From positions 5,337,246 to 5,401,245 of the forward strand of contig CM055101.1 in the NCBI GenBank assembly GCA_029204225.1: DNA of 64,000 nucleotides, in the 5' to 3' direction. Positions within the stretch are counted from its first letter, which is position 1; the number at the start of each line of letters is the position of its first letter. Both the position numbers and the translations under genes were made by a program. This DNA comes from Diphasiastrum complanatum. Its lineage: Eukaryota > Streptophyta > Lycopodiopsida > Lycopodiales > Lycopodiaceae. Below are positions 21,322 through 32,176 of this stretch, piece after piece. The notes under the pieces are model-generated. The model searched no databases. It saw nothing but the letters and a program-made list of their open reading frames with translations, and was not told the DNA's origin.

Positions 21322-23888
21322 GATAAAAAATACAATTAAAAGTAACGGGAAAGAATACGTAACCCAATGATCCAAATAATTTGGGTGGCTTTTATTTTTA
21401 TTTCTTATAATGGAGTGTAGAAAATGAAGAAAAAGTGAAAAACAAAATCGACGATGAAAATGAATTATGGAAATGAAACACAAATGGAACGGAAATTAAT
21501 AACAAATAGCGAAAGACAAAATGACAAATGCGATGGACAACACAAACAACAAAATGGAATGGAAATAACAAAACAACAGCCACAAGCAGAAAGTTAAGCC
21601 AGGCAAGACGCTAATCAAGTGGACGAACTGAAGGAGAGGACGTAAGTCATCACAACAAGTACGCCAATGAAAAGACGTAACAAATAGTGTAGGTAGTACC
21701 TCGCAACTGCAAACGAGAGCGTGCTGAAAATGGTAGTAAAATGAAGAGATATCGGGCAGCCACCAAATAGAGATAAAAAATATTTTTGGGCCGCTTTGTA
21801 GTTGGAAATTATGCAAAATGAAATGCGTATAGGCTATAGAAAGCTGCTGGAAATGTGCACGGACAGCCAACGACCAAATCTGTCAAGGAACTGCGTTGGA
21901 GCTGGAAATTTTGCCTAGTATTGGGGCCAAATGGGGCGTTGGACAGCTGTTGGAAATTAAGCCCACAGTTGTCTCCTTGGAATCACAAACTTAGACAGCC
22001 AAATTATTTGAAGAACATCTACAACGGGCTTCTGGCTGATCTCCAACAAAGGGTAACCAATCCTATTATAATTTCAAGTTCAGATGTTAAGTTTAATAAC
22101 TTGAAGTCATTGAAGACTCGGCCATCTTCAAGGACTTCCACAAACTTGCATTAAGAACAAGTCTACAAAAATACATTACTTTTTCAACAGTCTTTAGAAA
22201 TACACTAAGTGTCACATTTTTTGCGCTTTTCCAAAAACTGTGGCACTTGCCTTCGGCTTCTTCCGTTCAATTATTTTGAAGAAGTCAACTTGTGCACAGT
22301 TCAAAAGTTTAACTTTAACTATTTTTAACACCTTCGGCTTTTTCGCATTTTCCCAAAAAATGCAAAGAGAGAGAAAATTCTCGAAGGTCATCTATTTTCA
22401 AGGGTTAAACTGTTACAGACACCTTCATCTTTTTTTTTTTAAGGGCACCTTAAACTTGTTTTAAGGGCACCTTCGGCTTTTTCGCAAAATCCTAAAGAGA
22501 GAGAAAATGCCGAAGGTCATCTTTTTTTGAACGAGGAACGTTCTCAGCCACTTCCCGAATTTGCAAAGTGAGAGAAAACCACTTCACGTAAAATGCGAAG
22601 TGAGAGTATTTGTGACGTCCTCATCCACGTCAACATTCCTGATTTATTAACTGTATACACTATGTATAGTTGTCACAAAAGCCATATACTTCCAAGTACA
22701 ACGGCTTGCCTAATCAGGTGACAAATATTTAGTGTAATTAATACATGGATGCAATCTATAAATAGATCATCCCAACACAGATTACATGAGAGACGCTCCG
22801 TCCATGAGATGTATTATTCGAGCCTCCTAGTTACGTCGTCATTTTGGTTGTAGCTGCAATCTGATTGTGCTTCGGTGTAATATAGCAACAGCATGCTTTT
22901 CTATCTGTGTATAACATAGATGAATGCTTGTTGTGATTGAATGCACTTTATCGTCGTTTGATCGCGCTTGTTTACTCACTCTGTTCAGAACACGGACGTC
23001 TACAACTTCTCAGTTTTTGATCAGACTATGGCTGTCTTTAACGCTTGAGGAACTTGCGATATCATACTGCTCTTTCCATCTATTTTAGAACCAAACTTCA
23101 TATTGAATCTGATTTCAGTATTACCACACACAAACCATTTCTAATATCTTCGGTGGACTGTACTCTTGTTTTTCAGAGTATGAATTAATTTTTAAGATCA
23201 TGTTGGACAATTAGAACACTTAAAGCTGTGATTATATTTAGCATAAGCTTTCTATTAGACTGTCTTTGCATCTAGCAGCTGATTGTAACGGGAGAGCTGT
23301 TTCGCAATATTTCTGCTCTCTTTTCCATTTGCGTTCTTCTATCTCTCTTGTCCCATCGACAGCCACCATGGACAGCCACCAAGTAATGCTGCCAGAGATG
23401 CTAGAAAAAAAAATGCTTCAGGTACGCTAAAAAAAACAGCAAGTATGAGGGTGGAGATGGTCGCTGAATAGCTTGCAATCAAATGTGGAAAATGGCTGCA
23501 AATGGAGACAAAAATGGACGAAAGTGACAAGTATGAAGGGGTTGGACGGCCAGCAAACAAAAGTGAAGAGAGGGAAGAAACGAACGAAAGAGATGAGGGA
23601 ATTGGGCGCTGGACAGCCTGTAAACAAGCTGGACTTAGGCACCGAAAATAATCTGCCAAAAAAATATATATATTTCTGGCCGCCAAATTTGGCGGAAGTA
23701 CTTTCGCTAACAGTCCGTTAAAGCTCGCCAAGGAAAATGCTTTGATGGGAGCTGGTCCTCCTCCGAACTGTGTTGAATGTTGCTGAAAAAGAGATGAAAG
23801 CCCTCAGCAAAGAGAGAGAAAAAGAATCAACAAGAAAAATGGGCGCCCAATCAGAAAATCAGATTTGAAATTTAGCAATCAGGAAAGT
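21322..23888 (-). other. leader of the non-autonomous element, with inserted repeat modules
   Basis: No gene is seen. Between 22209 and 22600 are repeated modules that join CACCTTCGGCTTTTTCGCA to AAAGAGAGAGAAAAT and CGAAGGTCATC (at about 22331-22398 and 22466-22523, with a weaker third). A TATA-like CTATAAATAG lies at about 22757. The region 22200-23040 therefore resembles a plus-strand LTR promoter from another element, but I cannot define its ends. Confidence 0.4.
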
Positions 23889-23900
23889 GCTCTGATATCA
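23889..23900 (-). other. primer binding site (initiator tRNA-Met type)
   Basis: On the minus strand TGATATCAGAGC directly follows the LTR end CATTCGTAACT. It differs by one base from TGGTATCAGAGC, the usual tRNA-Met complement in plant LTR elements. Confidence 0.65.
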
Positions 23901-24053
23901 AGTTACGAATGAAACCACAATTTATCTAGAGCTAAACTATGAAAGCATCACATAAGCAAGACTTAACCCTAGCTAAGCTATGAAAGCATCACATAAGCAA
24001 GACTTAACCCTAGAAAGCAGAAAAGAGAGAGATTAAGGAGACTAAAGAGAGGC
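23901..24053 (-). repeat. 5' LTR remnant of the non-autonomous element
   Basis: It matches 17428-17578, including the doubled AAGCATCACATAAGCAAGAC block. It is cut at 24053, where gypsy-2 RNase H sequence starts without a spacer. About 300 bases of the LTR are missing. Confidence 0.75.
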
Positions 24054-25655
24054 CAACTCATCATCGGGTTGGGTTGCAATCTCCTTTCCCTTGATTCAAG
24101 ACAAATGATCTGCCATGTAGTGTTGTTTTCCCTTGCAAACTACTATTCGAAAATCAAACTCCAATAACAAAAGTAGCCATCTAGTGATTCTTCCAGTGTT
24201 GCAAGTTTTGTTAACGAGATAGAGCAAGGGTTGGTGGTCCGTATAAAACACGAAATGTGTGGCCATCAGGTAATATCAAAATTTCTTAACCACATAGATC
24301 AATGCCAGTGCTTCCCGCTCTGTGGTTGAATAATTCATTTCTGTATCACTGAGCTGTCGGCTTGCAAATTGGATTGGAAAATTCTTTTTGTGTTCACCTG
24401 GCTGGGTTAAGACTGCTCCAACTACATACTTCGATGCATCTGTATGCACGTGAAACTCAATGGACCAATTGGGTGGGCGTAAGATTGGTGCTGAAACCAA
24501 TGCATCCTTAAGCTTTTGGAAAGCCTTTAGGGCTTCCTCGTTCCAATGTGGATCCGTTATGAGTTTGTAAATTGGTCGGGCTAACTCCGCAAAATCAAGA
24601 ATGAAGATCCTATAATAGCTAGCATGGCCCATAAAGATGTAGACTTTGTGGATCGTTTCCGGTGGTGGTAGATCAACAATGATCCTGATCTTTGATAGAT
24701 TTGTGACGATCTTGTGCCTTGACACTATATGGCCGAGAATCAAGCCATGTGTCACCCAAAATTGACAATTTTTTAGATTCAGGGAGATCTGGAAGTCACG
24801 GCATTTTTGTAGCACTTTTTCCAAATTGGACAAGTGTTCTGAGTCTGGTCCATGCACGCACAGATTGTCCAAGAAAATTTCTAGAAATTTTTGCAAATAA
24901 TCTTTGAATGCTGCCTACATGATTCGATGGAAAGTGCTCAGGGCATTGCAAAGTCCGAATGGCATTACCTTATAGGCATAGGTTCCCCATTCCATGGCAA
25001 ATATTGTTTTGTGTTGGTCTTGGGGGGCTATCTTCACCTGGTTCTAGCCGCTGAAGCCATCTAGAAAACTTTAGGCTTCCGCGCCAGCTACTCTGTCGAG
25101 GACACTTTTCGTAAATGGTAAAGGAAAATGATCCTTTTTGGTGACTGCATTGAGCGCCTTTAGATTCACACAAATCCACATTTTGTCGTTCTTCTTGGGT
25201 ACTATAACTATTGGTGATACTCATTTCGTGTGCTCGATTTCATAGATGAAATCTGCATCCATCAGCTTCTGCAACTCCTGCTTGATCAGCTCTGTATAAT
25301 TCAAGTTGCAGCAGTAGTAACGACTTACCTTGTGGACTGCTCCGTCCACCAAGGGTATGGTGTGTTGGACTACTGTTGGTGGAATGCCCTTAAGATCACT
25401 ATAACTCTAGGCAAAATAGTCTTTATACTCCACCAACAATGATCTTAGTCTCTTGAACTGTGTGGGCATTAATTGCTCTCCCACATGCACTATCTTTTCT
25501 TTTTCATCTGGCTTGGCAAGGCTCATCGGCTGTGTTCGTGCAGGTCCCTCGAAGACTTGTTTCCCTGGTGCCTGACTTTGATCAGGCTCTCGCTGGGCTT
25601 GCGGCATCATTATTACCATGTCGTCCAAGGTATAATTTTTGAAAGTTTTAGGCAT
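24054..25655 (-). pseudogene. gypsy-2 reverse transcriptase and RNase H
   Basis: One frame runs from the linker motif MPKTFKNYTLDDMV through RT, broken only by stops. It contains the fingers absent from gypsy-1, VPKKNDKMWICVNLKALN, FGLCNA and the catalytic box. That box reads FLDN instead of F/YxDD, so the second Asp is lost. RNase H keeps HTDASKYVVGA, EREALA and TDHQPLLYL and reaches PDDELA at 24054, where the element ends abruptly. The frame contains stops near 25405, 25220, 25070, 25048, 24915 and 24273. The lost catalytic Asp and stops show it is dead. Confidence 0.88.
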
Positions 25656-25701
25656 CTCGTGAACTGGAGCTCATCGAGATTCCTCCTTCAGCATATTGAT
25701 C

Positions 25702-26144
25702 TTAGCCCGATTGGTCATTTTTTGATTTTCTGTCACCTGTGTAGGATGACGCTATATCTGAGTCCATTTTGATTGACTTCAAGGAATCCAACACCACCTT
25801 TTTTTTCTTTTTCGTCATTTTGGTTGATTCTTCTTTGTTGTCTTTCATCAAAACTGTCGTGACATTCGCCTCGTGGTTGCGAATATCAACATCTACCATA
25901 GCTATCGCCTCTTCGGGTAGATCACTCCATCGAATCACCTGGTTGTAGCATTGCTTCAACTGATTTTTCTTATTCGCAGGTGCCTTGGGTAGATCGATCC
26001 TTGAGACTTTTGCCATAGAAAACTTTTGCGGTGGTTGAGCTAGTACTTTCTTGATTCCTTAACGATTTGGGTCCATGTGGTGTAGGACCTGCTCATCAGT
26101 CAGCTCAATCTCCTTATTATAAGTTAGAGCATATTGCCAAGGGA
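25702..26144 (-). pseudogene. gypsy-2 protease-RT linker
   Basis: An open stretch (26016-25702) carries a lysine-rich run and the segment SKIDLPK-like then QCYNQVIRWSDLP. It is out of frame with the protease and with RT, so a frameshift lies on each side. The gypsy-1 counterpart is at about 1480-1860; both follow LTDEQ...HMDP. It has no known catalytic role. Confidence 0.55.
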
Positions 26145-27176
26145 CTAAATCATCTCGATAGATTTCGCTGACAGCCATGCTACGTTTATGATATTCACCC
26201 CAAATGTGATTGGTGTGTCCATAGTGTAACACTTGGATGAAGATGTACTGGGTTCAGGATCTGATTCATATTGACATGTCCGACAGTCAATAGTTGCTAA
26301 TGCATCCGTCCATCTCACGACATCTGTCTCTAAATCATAGTGATCTCCCTTGGCTGGACTTTGGCGATCAATCGTGTGATTTGTCGTGGATGATCCGTCA
26401 TCAACTTTGGATGCAATAGGTTTCATCGCCCATGTGGTTGGATCAACCTTCATAGCATGCTCTCTGTTCTTGAAGGTGAGTTTCTCCGTACCCCAATTGT
26501 GTACTACTTGCGCAGTCCTCAACCATGGTCTTCCCAGTAAAACACGGTATGCATTTGGAGATTCAAGTATATCCATGACTACAAAAGTACTCGCAAACTG
26601 CATGTCTGCTATCTTTACAGGGATATTGGCAACTACACCTTTTGATTTCACACAGGATTGATTTGCTAGCTTGATGGCGAATCTTGCTGGCTTTAATCCC
26701 TGTAAACCCCACTTTTCATACAAAGTAGTGGAGATCAAATTGACACCTGATCCTCCATCTACTACTGCTATCTCGTCCTCGTATCTCTTGTGTTTGATTG
26801 GCAAAGTGATGTTGTACTCCTCACTTTCCCATGCTGCCCCGATGTGGAGGACGTTACTTGTTTCTTCATAGCTCATAAAATATATGGGCTCAAGCGCTAT
26901 TGGTTTCTCATCCGCTTTGGCCCATTCAGCTAGAAGGCTTTTTGCTTGTAGTGTAATCCGCAGTAGTTTTTCGAGTGGTAAACTAACACGGCTTTCCAAT
27001 AAAAGTGTGAGCCTTTCAATGAGTGGTTCCTCAGGCTCCACCATGTGAAAAGGTGGTTCATGTTGGTGCAACCGATCATTCTGAACAGTGCGCGATGGTG
27101 AGCCCGCTTGCGGTTCCCGTTCGACGCCAACTGGAGGTTCCGTGGGATTGTCCCTTTCTTGATCTTTTTTCTCCAC
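26145..27176 (-). pseudogene. gypsy-2 aspartic protease region
   Basis: An uninterrupted frame of 343 codons holds the motif AVVDGGSGVNLIS at about residues 139-151 and LLGRPWLRTAQ at about 215-225, typical of retropepsin-like domains of plant gypsy elements. Upstream is a Pro/Glu-rich segment joining gag to protease. Downstream is a linker with CRTCQYESDPEPS. The frame is intact, in contrast with the neighbouring parts. A frameshift separates it from the next linker. It would process gag-pol. Confidence 0.8.
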
Positions 27177-27449
27177 TTGTGCTTTCTGTACCTAGTGTCT
27201 TATTTTCTGGTACTATCTTCTTTCTTCTCTCACATTCAGATATGGCGCTGAAGTTGAGGGTTGGTCGTCAGTGACCAAGGGTGGTGGTGAGGGAACCACT
27301 TCCTTCCTCTTCTGTGCTCGCGTGATGGCTAACACAGGAGTGTGAAATTGGTGTCTTTCCGATGGCATCCCTACTAGAACTGCTGGGTGTTGTATCGCAA
27401 TGAAGTTGAGAGGTGCACTGGTTCTAGGTTTTAATGGACAATTCTTGTA

Positions 27450-28936
27450 ACAGTGTCCACAACCGCATTCTCTTCAGAAGGATGTATATTGTCCCTCTGC
27501 AATTATGTGTCCTTCGCCACATCTGTAGCAGCCGTAGTTCCTTCTGTCTTGACTCTGAGTTTGAGTTGCATAGGCTGCAACATATTCATTTATGGCAGAA
27601 TCCATAAATGGTTCATCTGGTTCATACCATTGCTGCTGCTCAGGTTGAGGTGGTACTTGCATCTCTGGTTCCGCTGCTGTCAGGTTTACATGGGCCACTT
27701 GATGATCAACTGGCCATGGTGGTGCAGGTAAGGTCATACGTTGTTGCTGATTTGGTGCGTCGTACCTCGGTGTTGCGTTTGGTGCCCCTTTGATAATAAG
27801 GATAAGAAGTCTGATAAGGACTTCTCATCTGTTGAACAATCCGGGGGTTAAACGGGCAAAATGTCGTATCGTGCGATGTTGCATTGCACAGATGGCAAAA
27901 TCTATGTGTCAGTCTCAGATTTTGCTTTAGGACTGGGCACTCGTTCACTGTATTGTTTTGCATGCACACTGAACACCATACATTCTCCTGTCTTGGATAC
28001 TGTAGCTAGTTTGGTTCCGGTTGATGTGGCGTTATTGCTACAACTCCTTGTAAGGCTTTCAGTTTCTGGTCAAACTACGCCATAAGTTGCTCCATCTATT
28101 GTTTGTGTAGTTTTGTCATTTGCTCCAACAGTAGTTCTATGGATAAAGCGGATGCGTTTGAAGATGATGATGTGATCGAGGGAGTAGGAGTGTGGGTGGA
28201 TGGATATTTGTCGTCAGATCCCTCATCATCTTCCCTGATGGCATCTTCCATAGCTTCTTGTAGAGTAGCATACCACTCCCGTTGTTTTAGTTCTCTTCTG
28301 ATGATTCATGGTAGTCCGGCTAGGAAACACATGATCACCACATGATCAGGAGTTAGGGCTGCACTGCACTTGGATCGTAGATGTTTGACCCGTTCAATAT
28401 AGTCCCTGACTCTTTCTCGTTTTCCCATCTTGACTTTGCTCAGCAAGAGAAACGGGTCTTCCAGAAACTTTCTTGTTTAAAGTGTGTAATGAGAGCCACT
28501 TTTACCGCTTTCCAAGTAGATTTTTCTTCCTCTGCCAGGTTGAAAAACCAATTCTGAGCCACTACCAATAAGGACATGGAGAACAGCATCAGCTTTTTTG
28601 CAGGTGTCCTTTCGCCGTAGATTTCACGGGCTTGCTCCTAGATTTGGAGGAACCGGATGGGATCTGATGATCCGTCGTATTTTGGTATTTCCATCCGTGG
28701 TGCTCTCCAGACCACTTGCAAGGGAGCGACAAGTACGGGTTGGCCCATTGGATCCATTGGTGCTAGTTTCGGTTCTGCCTCTTGTTGCACAGCTGCTAAT
28801 CTGGGAAGGTGTGGTGCTTGATTTGCTATTCTTCGTGCTATTGATCATCCCAATCTCAGATTCATCCGATGGTGTTTTTCAAAGTGGTTGGATCTTGCCT
28901 ATACAGTGGGATGCAGTCTGGATCTTAAGGATCTGA
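27450..28936 (-). pseudogene. gypsy-2 gag
   Basis: A capsid-like segment begins after IPKYDGSSDPIRFLQI (about 28690) and contains AKKLMLFSMSLLV, AQNWFFNL and STWKAVKVALI, the usual retrotransposon gag pattern. KMGKRERVRDYIERVKHL follows at about 28430. Two zinc-knuckle-like motifs come later: FCHLCNATSHDTTFC (about 27890) and CYRCGEGHIIAE (about 27520), then GHCYKNCP. The second has lost its final Cys. Several frameshifts and stops split it. It would package RNA if restored to function, which its present state excludes. Confidence 0.75.
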
Positions 28937-28949
28937 TCAATCTGATCGG

Positions 28950-30157
28950 CTTGAAGTGAATTTTAGGCCTCTTGCAGTGGTTTTTTCTAGATAACTTTTT
29001 ACTCCTTGCACTGATTGACCTAAGATTTTGACAGTAGCTGGATCTAATGTAGATCTTTCCACTGATCTAGTCTGCAAGGGTTCACTTGTGCAAGGGTTAG
29101 TTGTGTGATGGTTCTTTAGCTATTTTTGCACGTAAACAACTTGATATCTCTTAGATCTCTAAGAAGTAACTCTCTCAAGGATCACAGTAGCTGAATCTGG
29201 GTCAAATCTCACTATGGAATTCTCTGTGAGAGTTAACTCTCGCACTAAGTGAAAATTTCACTTAGGGTTCAAAACCACAAATTTGGCTTGATCTTCACCA
29301 AATCTCTGTACTAACTCTTGCAAGCTTCATCACTGATGGAAATGGATATTTTGAATCGATTGAGAGGGTCTGCGAGAGTTCTTACTATAAGGATTTGCTG
29401 GATCTTCAATTTTTAGTGATTTTTTAGCACTTAAATCCAATTTTTTGATCACGGGAATCAAACTAACTCTCGCAGGCTCTTCTGTGTCCTTGTCTCTAAG
29501 AGAGTGAGCTTCCGAATCCTCTGCAAGAGTTCTTGCCCACTAGAACTGAAAATTTTGGTGTCTACGAGGGTTCACTGGTACTTTCCCGCCGTTTTTTCAC
29601 AAGGAACTCTCGCACAGGTACTTAGACATCCAACTAACTCTCGCAAGCTTCTTTGTGTCCTGGTCTCACTGAGATGGAACTTCAGAGGACTCTGCGAGAG
29701 TTCTTATGAAGATTTGAATTTTTTTGTATTTTTTCAAGGGTTTTCTGAATTTTTTTATGATTTTTCTCTAATTTTTGCAATCTGCTTGAAACTAACTCTC
29801 GCAGGCTTCTATGCAGGTCTAGGACAGTACCCTAGAGCTATTGCCAGTCATGCAAGGGTTAATTCTCACTGGTTTTGGAGATATTAAAGTCTGATGAAAT
29901 TTTAGGCTCTTTTTTCCTCCAAAATACAGATTGGTGTGTCTTTTTGGATTTTTTGGCAACCAATTTGGTTTCCAAGCCCTTAGATTCTATTATGGGCCTC
30001 CTCTACCCTCTCACACCTCCTTCGCTAGCTGTAAACAGTCCAAACACAAAAAAAAAAATACAAAAAACTAACTCTAAACACCCAAAAATCTACCTAAAAC
30101 TACTCTAAAAAGCAAGAAAATAGCTAAAATACAACTACACTAGTTAGTGGGAACCTA
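28950..30157 (-). repeat. gypsy-2 leader with repeated ACTCTCGCA/TGCGAGAGT motifs
   Basis: The 1.2 kb between PBS and gag has no gene. It holds several spaced units in which ACTCTCGCA (for example 29238, 29466, 29636, 29794) is followed about 60-80 bases later by its inverse TGCGAGAGT or a variant (for example 29371, 29694). Between them come GTGTCCT and CACTGA blocks. Related, more decayed units lie in the gypsy-4 leader (47145-47800). Confidence 0.65.
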
Positions 30158-30175
30158 TCCCCGGCAACGGCGCCA
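30158..30175 (-). other. gypsy-2 primer binding site
   Basis: On the minus strand TGGCGCCGTTGCCGGGGA follows the LTR end after one base. This sequence is common in plant Tat/Athila-type gypsy elements and is thought to pair with the 3' end of tRNA-Asp. The tRNA identity is from memory and should be verified. Confidence 0.85.
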
Positions 30176-30176
30176 C

Positions 30177-31028
30177 TGTGGGGTCGAAGATCTTGCGTAG
30201 TATAGTCCTCCCGCTTGTCAACAAGGGTTAGATCACTAAATAGGCACCTAACTATGCATAGATGCTATATTTAGTTAGTTTCCTACTTCCTCCATTAACT
30301 CTATTCACCACTAACACTACCCACCTTTAACTCTACTCCTCTACACTAACATTCATCATGATTTTAGGCTGAATGAGAAGAAAAGAAGTGAATAGGGAAT
30401 GGAGAAGAGAGAACGAGAGAAGGAGAGGGGAGAGAGAGAGAGAGAAGGGGAGAGAGGTGAGATGGAGGTTAGGTCAAATGCTCAATGTCATTGCTTATGG
30501 AGAAACCTTAACTAATCACAAACAAAAAGCATGGAAGAAATGGAAATAACAAGCAATCACAACAATAGCATAAGCAAGAGTGATTAGCAAATGAGGATGC
30601 TTGAGCTCTCAAAATAGTAGAGTCTCCTCCTCTCAATTAAGCATGAAAATAGTGTACAAATGGTGCCTTTTATAAAATGGGGAAGGCCCTTGCCCCAAAA
30701 TCCTATTGGCTAATATTTACATTGATCCTATCCATTCATCTTGGACCCAACTTGATCAAAGGGTCCACAAAAAGTACATTGAAATTCACAAGATTCATGT
30801 GAGTCCCAATTTGGACCCAACTCTAAAAAGTAATCTTCTAAGTTTAAAAATGACTTTGGGCCTCTAGTTTTATTTTAATTCAAAGGCCCAAGTCTATTTT
30901 ATTTAATTTACACTTAAACTTGCATGCTCATTGGGCCATGGGCTTACGCGCGCAGGATGCCATGCCCTCGCAACACATTTTATTGGTCGAATTTATTTAT
31001 TTACAATTCGTTGGGAATACCCCCAACA
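30177..31028 (-). repeat. gypsy-2 5' LTR, complete
   Basis: 852 bases, beginning TGTTGGGGGTATTCCC (31028) and ending CTTCGACCCCACA (30177), with TG...CA ends. It shares its first and last parts with the 59165-59850 LTR. The AG-rich stretch at about 30405-30465 lies in the middle. No partner 3' LTR remains. Confidence 0.88.
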
Positions 31029-32176
31029 ACATTGAGCAGTGGTCATGATCGTGTCTCAAGCCCATACTACTACTGTTCTACATCATCTATTGGATCATCT
31101 GCAGAGGCCACAAGAAGCACAAGTCATCAACGAGCGAAATCTCATATCCTTACATAAACTGAAGGAATCTCGTGTCAATATGAGCGCACAAACTCATGGA
31201 CAAATGTCATTTTCAAAGACAAACAACGATGATGCTTAATTGTACACTGAGCATCGGTTATGAAAAGGTATAATGTACACAAGGTCCCTATCATCCCTTG
31301 TCCACATCCATTCCGTCTCCCATATTCTCCCATATAATCACTCTTGAAGCTTCATCTCACTTTTCCCATCCATGCTTCAAGACCTCATTCCCACCCGATC
31401 GATCAATCTGAACTTGCTCTAGTTCTCAATTGAAGCACTTCGTGAAGCAGACAAGTCTACAACATCTGCAGCATCCCAACAATGTCAATTTAGAGCTCCT
31501 GCCGAGTAATGCCAAGCATATTATCAAAAAGACCTTGGAGGTTTTTGACAAACAACAAGTGGTGTTTCTGCAATTAAAGAACTAGACAAGCTATTTACTT
31601 GTTGACCATTCAAAGGCCACTCCTATGTGTATTAAAAAAAAAAAAAAAAGAATCGTTCAGGCCTCTAGTCCAAGCAATCCTTCACGGAGCTCTCAACGGT
31701 ACAATTGACCTCAAAGAAGCTGCAATGCGACAATCAAAGTTCTGCCAACATCATGTCTTCAAGAGACAACTATGAGCAACAAACATGTGATCCATTTATT
31801 CACATCCATTACCACCCCCATATCTGACTCACATCCTACCACTTACCCTCATCTTCATCTCATTACCATTCCTTCACACCTTGTGTTGATTTCATAGCAT
31901 ATTTAATAACCCAAGCTCTTGTACATCATCCATTGAATCATCAACGTGGGCACTTGGAAATACAACCCATCAAAGAGCCAACTCCCATATGATCCACATG
32001 AACTCTTCTGGAGAGGCTCATACTTCTTCAAAGCTTCATCTCCTAATGGAGCAACACCTTACAAAAAGCTCTACATCTACAAGCTACATCAACTTTGACT
32101 CCTCCAGCACCATAAGGAGTGGGGTCTTAACATTGCACTTGGCGTGGGACCGCCAAGTTCTTAATGAAAGGGATAA
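31029..32176 (+). mobile_element. gypsy-3: 3' internal remnant ending in hairpin and purine tract
   Basis: No protein domain is readable in this 1.1 kb. Its end has the structure of a gypsy 3' end: hairpin at 32141-32154, purine-rich ATGAAAGGGATAA at 32164-32176, then an LTR. An A16 run lies at about 31631-31647. The left limit is the gypsy-2 LTR, so gypsy-2 may have inserted into it. Confidence 0.5.
32141..32154 (+). other. hairpin upstream of gypsy-3 LTR
   Basis: GGCG-TGGGAC-CGCC forms a perfect 4-bp stem with the loop TGGGAC, 22 bases before the LTR. It is the clearest member of the hairpin set. Confidence 0.6.

Larger units (their letters stand above)
17428..24053 (-). mobile_element. 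non-autonomous LTR retrotransposon with gag-like gene, no pol
   Basis: Matching LTR sequence lies at both ends (17428-17889 and the truncated 23901-24053) in the same orientation. A primer binding site, TGATATCAGAGC, abuts the right LTR on the minus strand, close to the TGGTATCAGAGC complement of initiator tRNA-Met. Between them are a 2.5 kb leader, a gag-like gene (20839-21321), an Asp-rich repetitive frame (20079-20879) and about 2 kb of repetitive non-coding sequence. I find no protease, RT, RNase H or integrase. This matches the description of large retrotransposon derivatives that depend on another element's enzymes. The insertion is old. Confidence 0.7.
24054..31028 (-). mobile_element. 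gypsy-2: Ty3/gypsy element with 5' LTR and PBS, truncated after RNase H
   Basis: Reading right to left: LTR (31028-30177), PBS (30175-30158), a 1.2 kb repetitive leader, gag (28936-27450), protease (27176-26145), linker, RT and RNase H (25655-24054). Integrase, accessory ORF and 3' LTR are absent. The break falls exactly against the LTR remnant of the neighbouring element. Catalytic and frame lesions throughout make it immobile. Confidence 0.88.

Noticed and set aside
31631-31647. A16 run as the tail of a LINE, SINE or processed pseudogene
   Set aside because: No RT, no source-gene similarity and no flanking target duplication seen.
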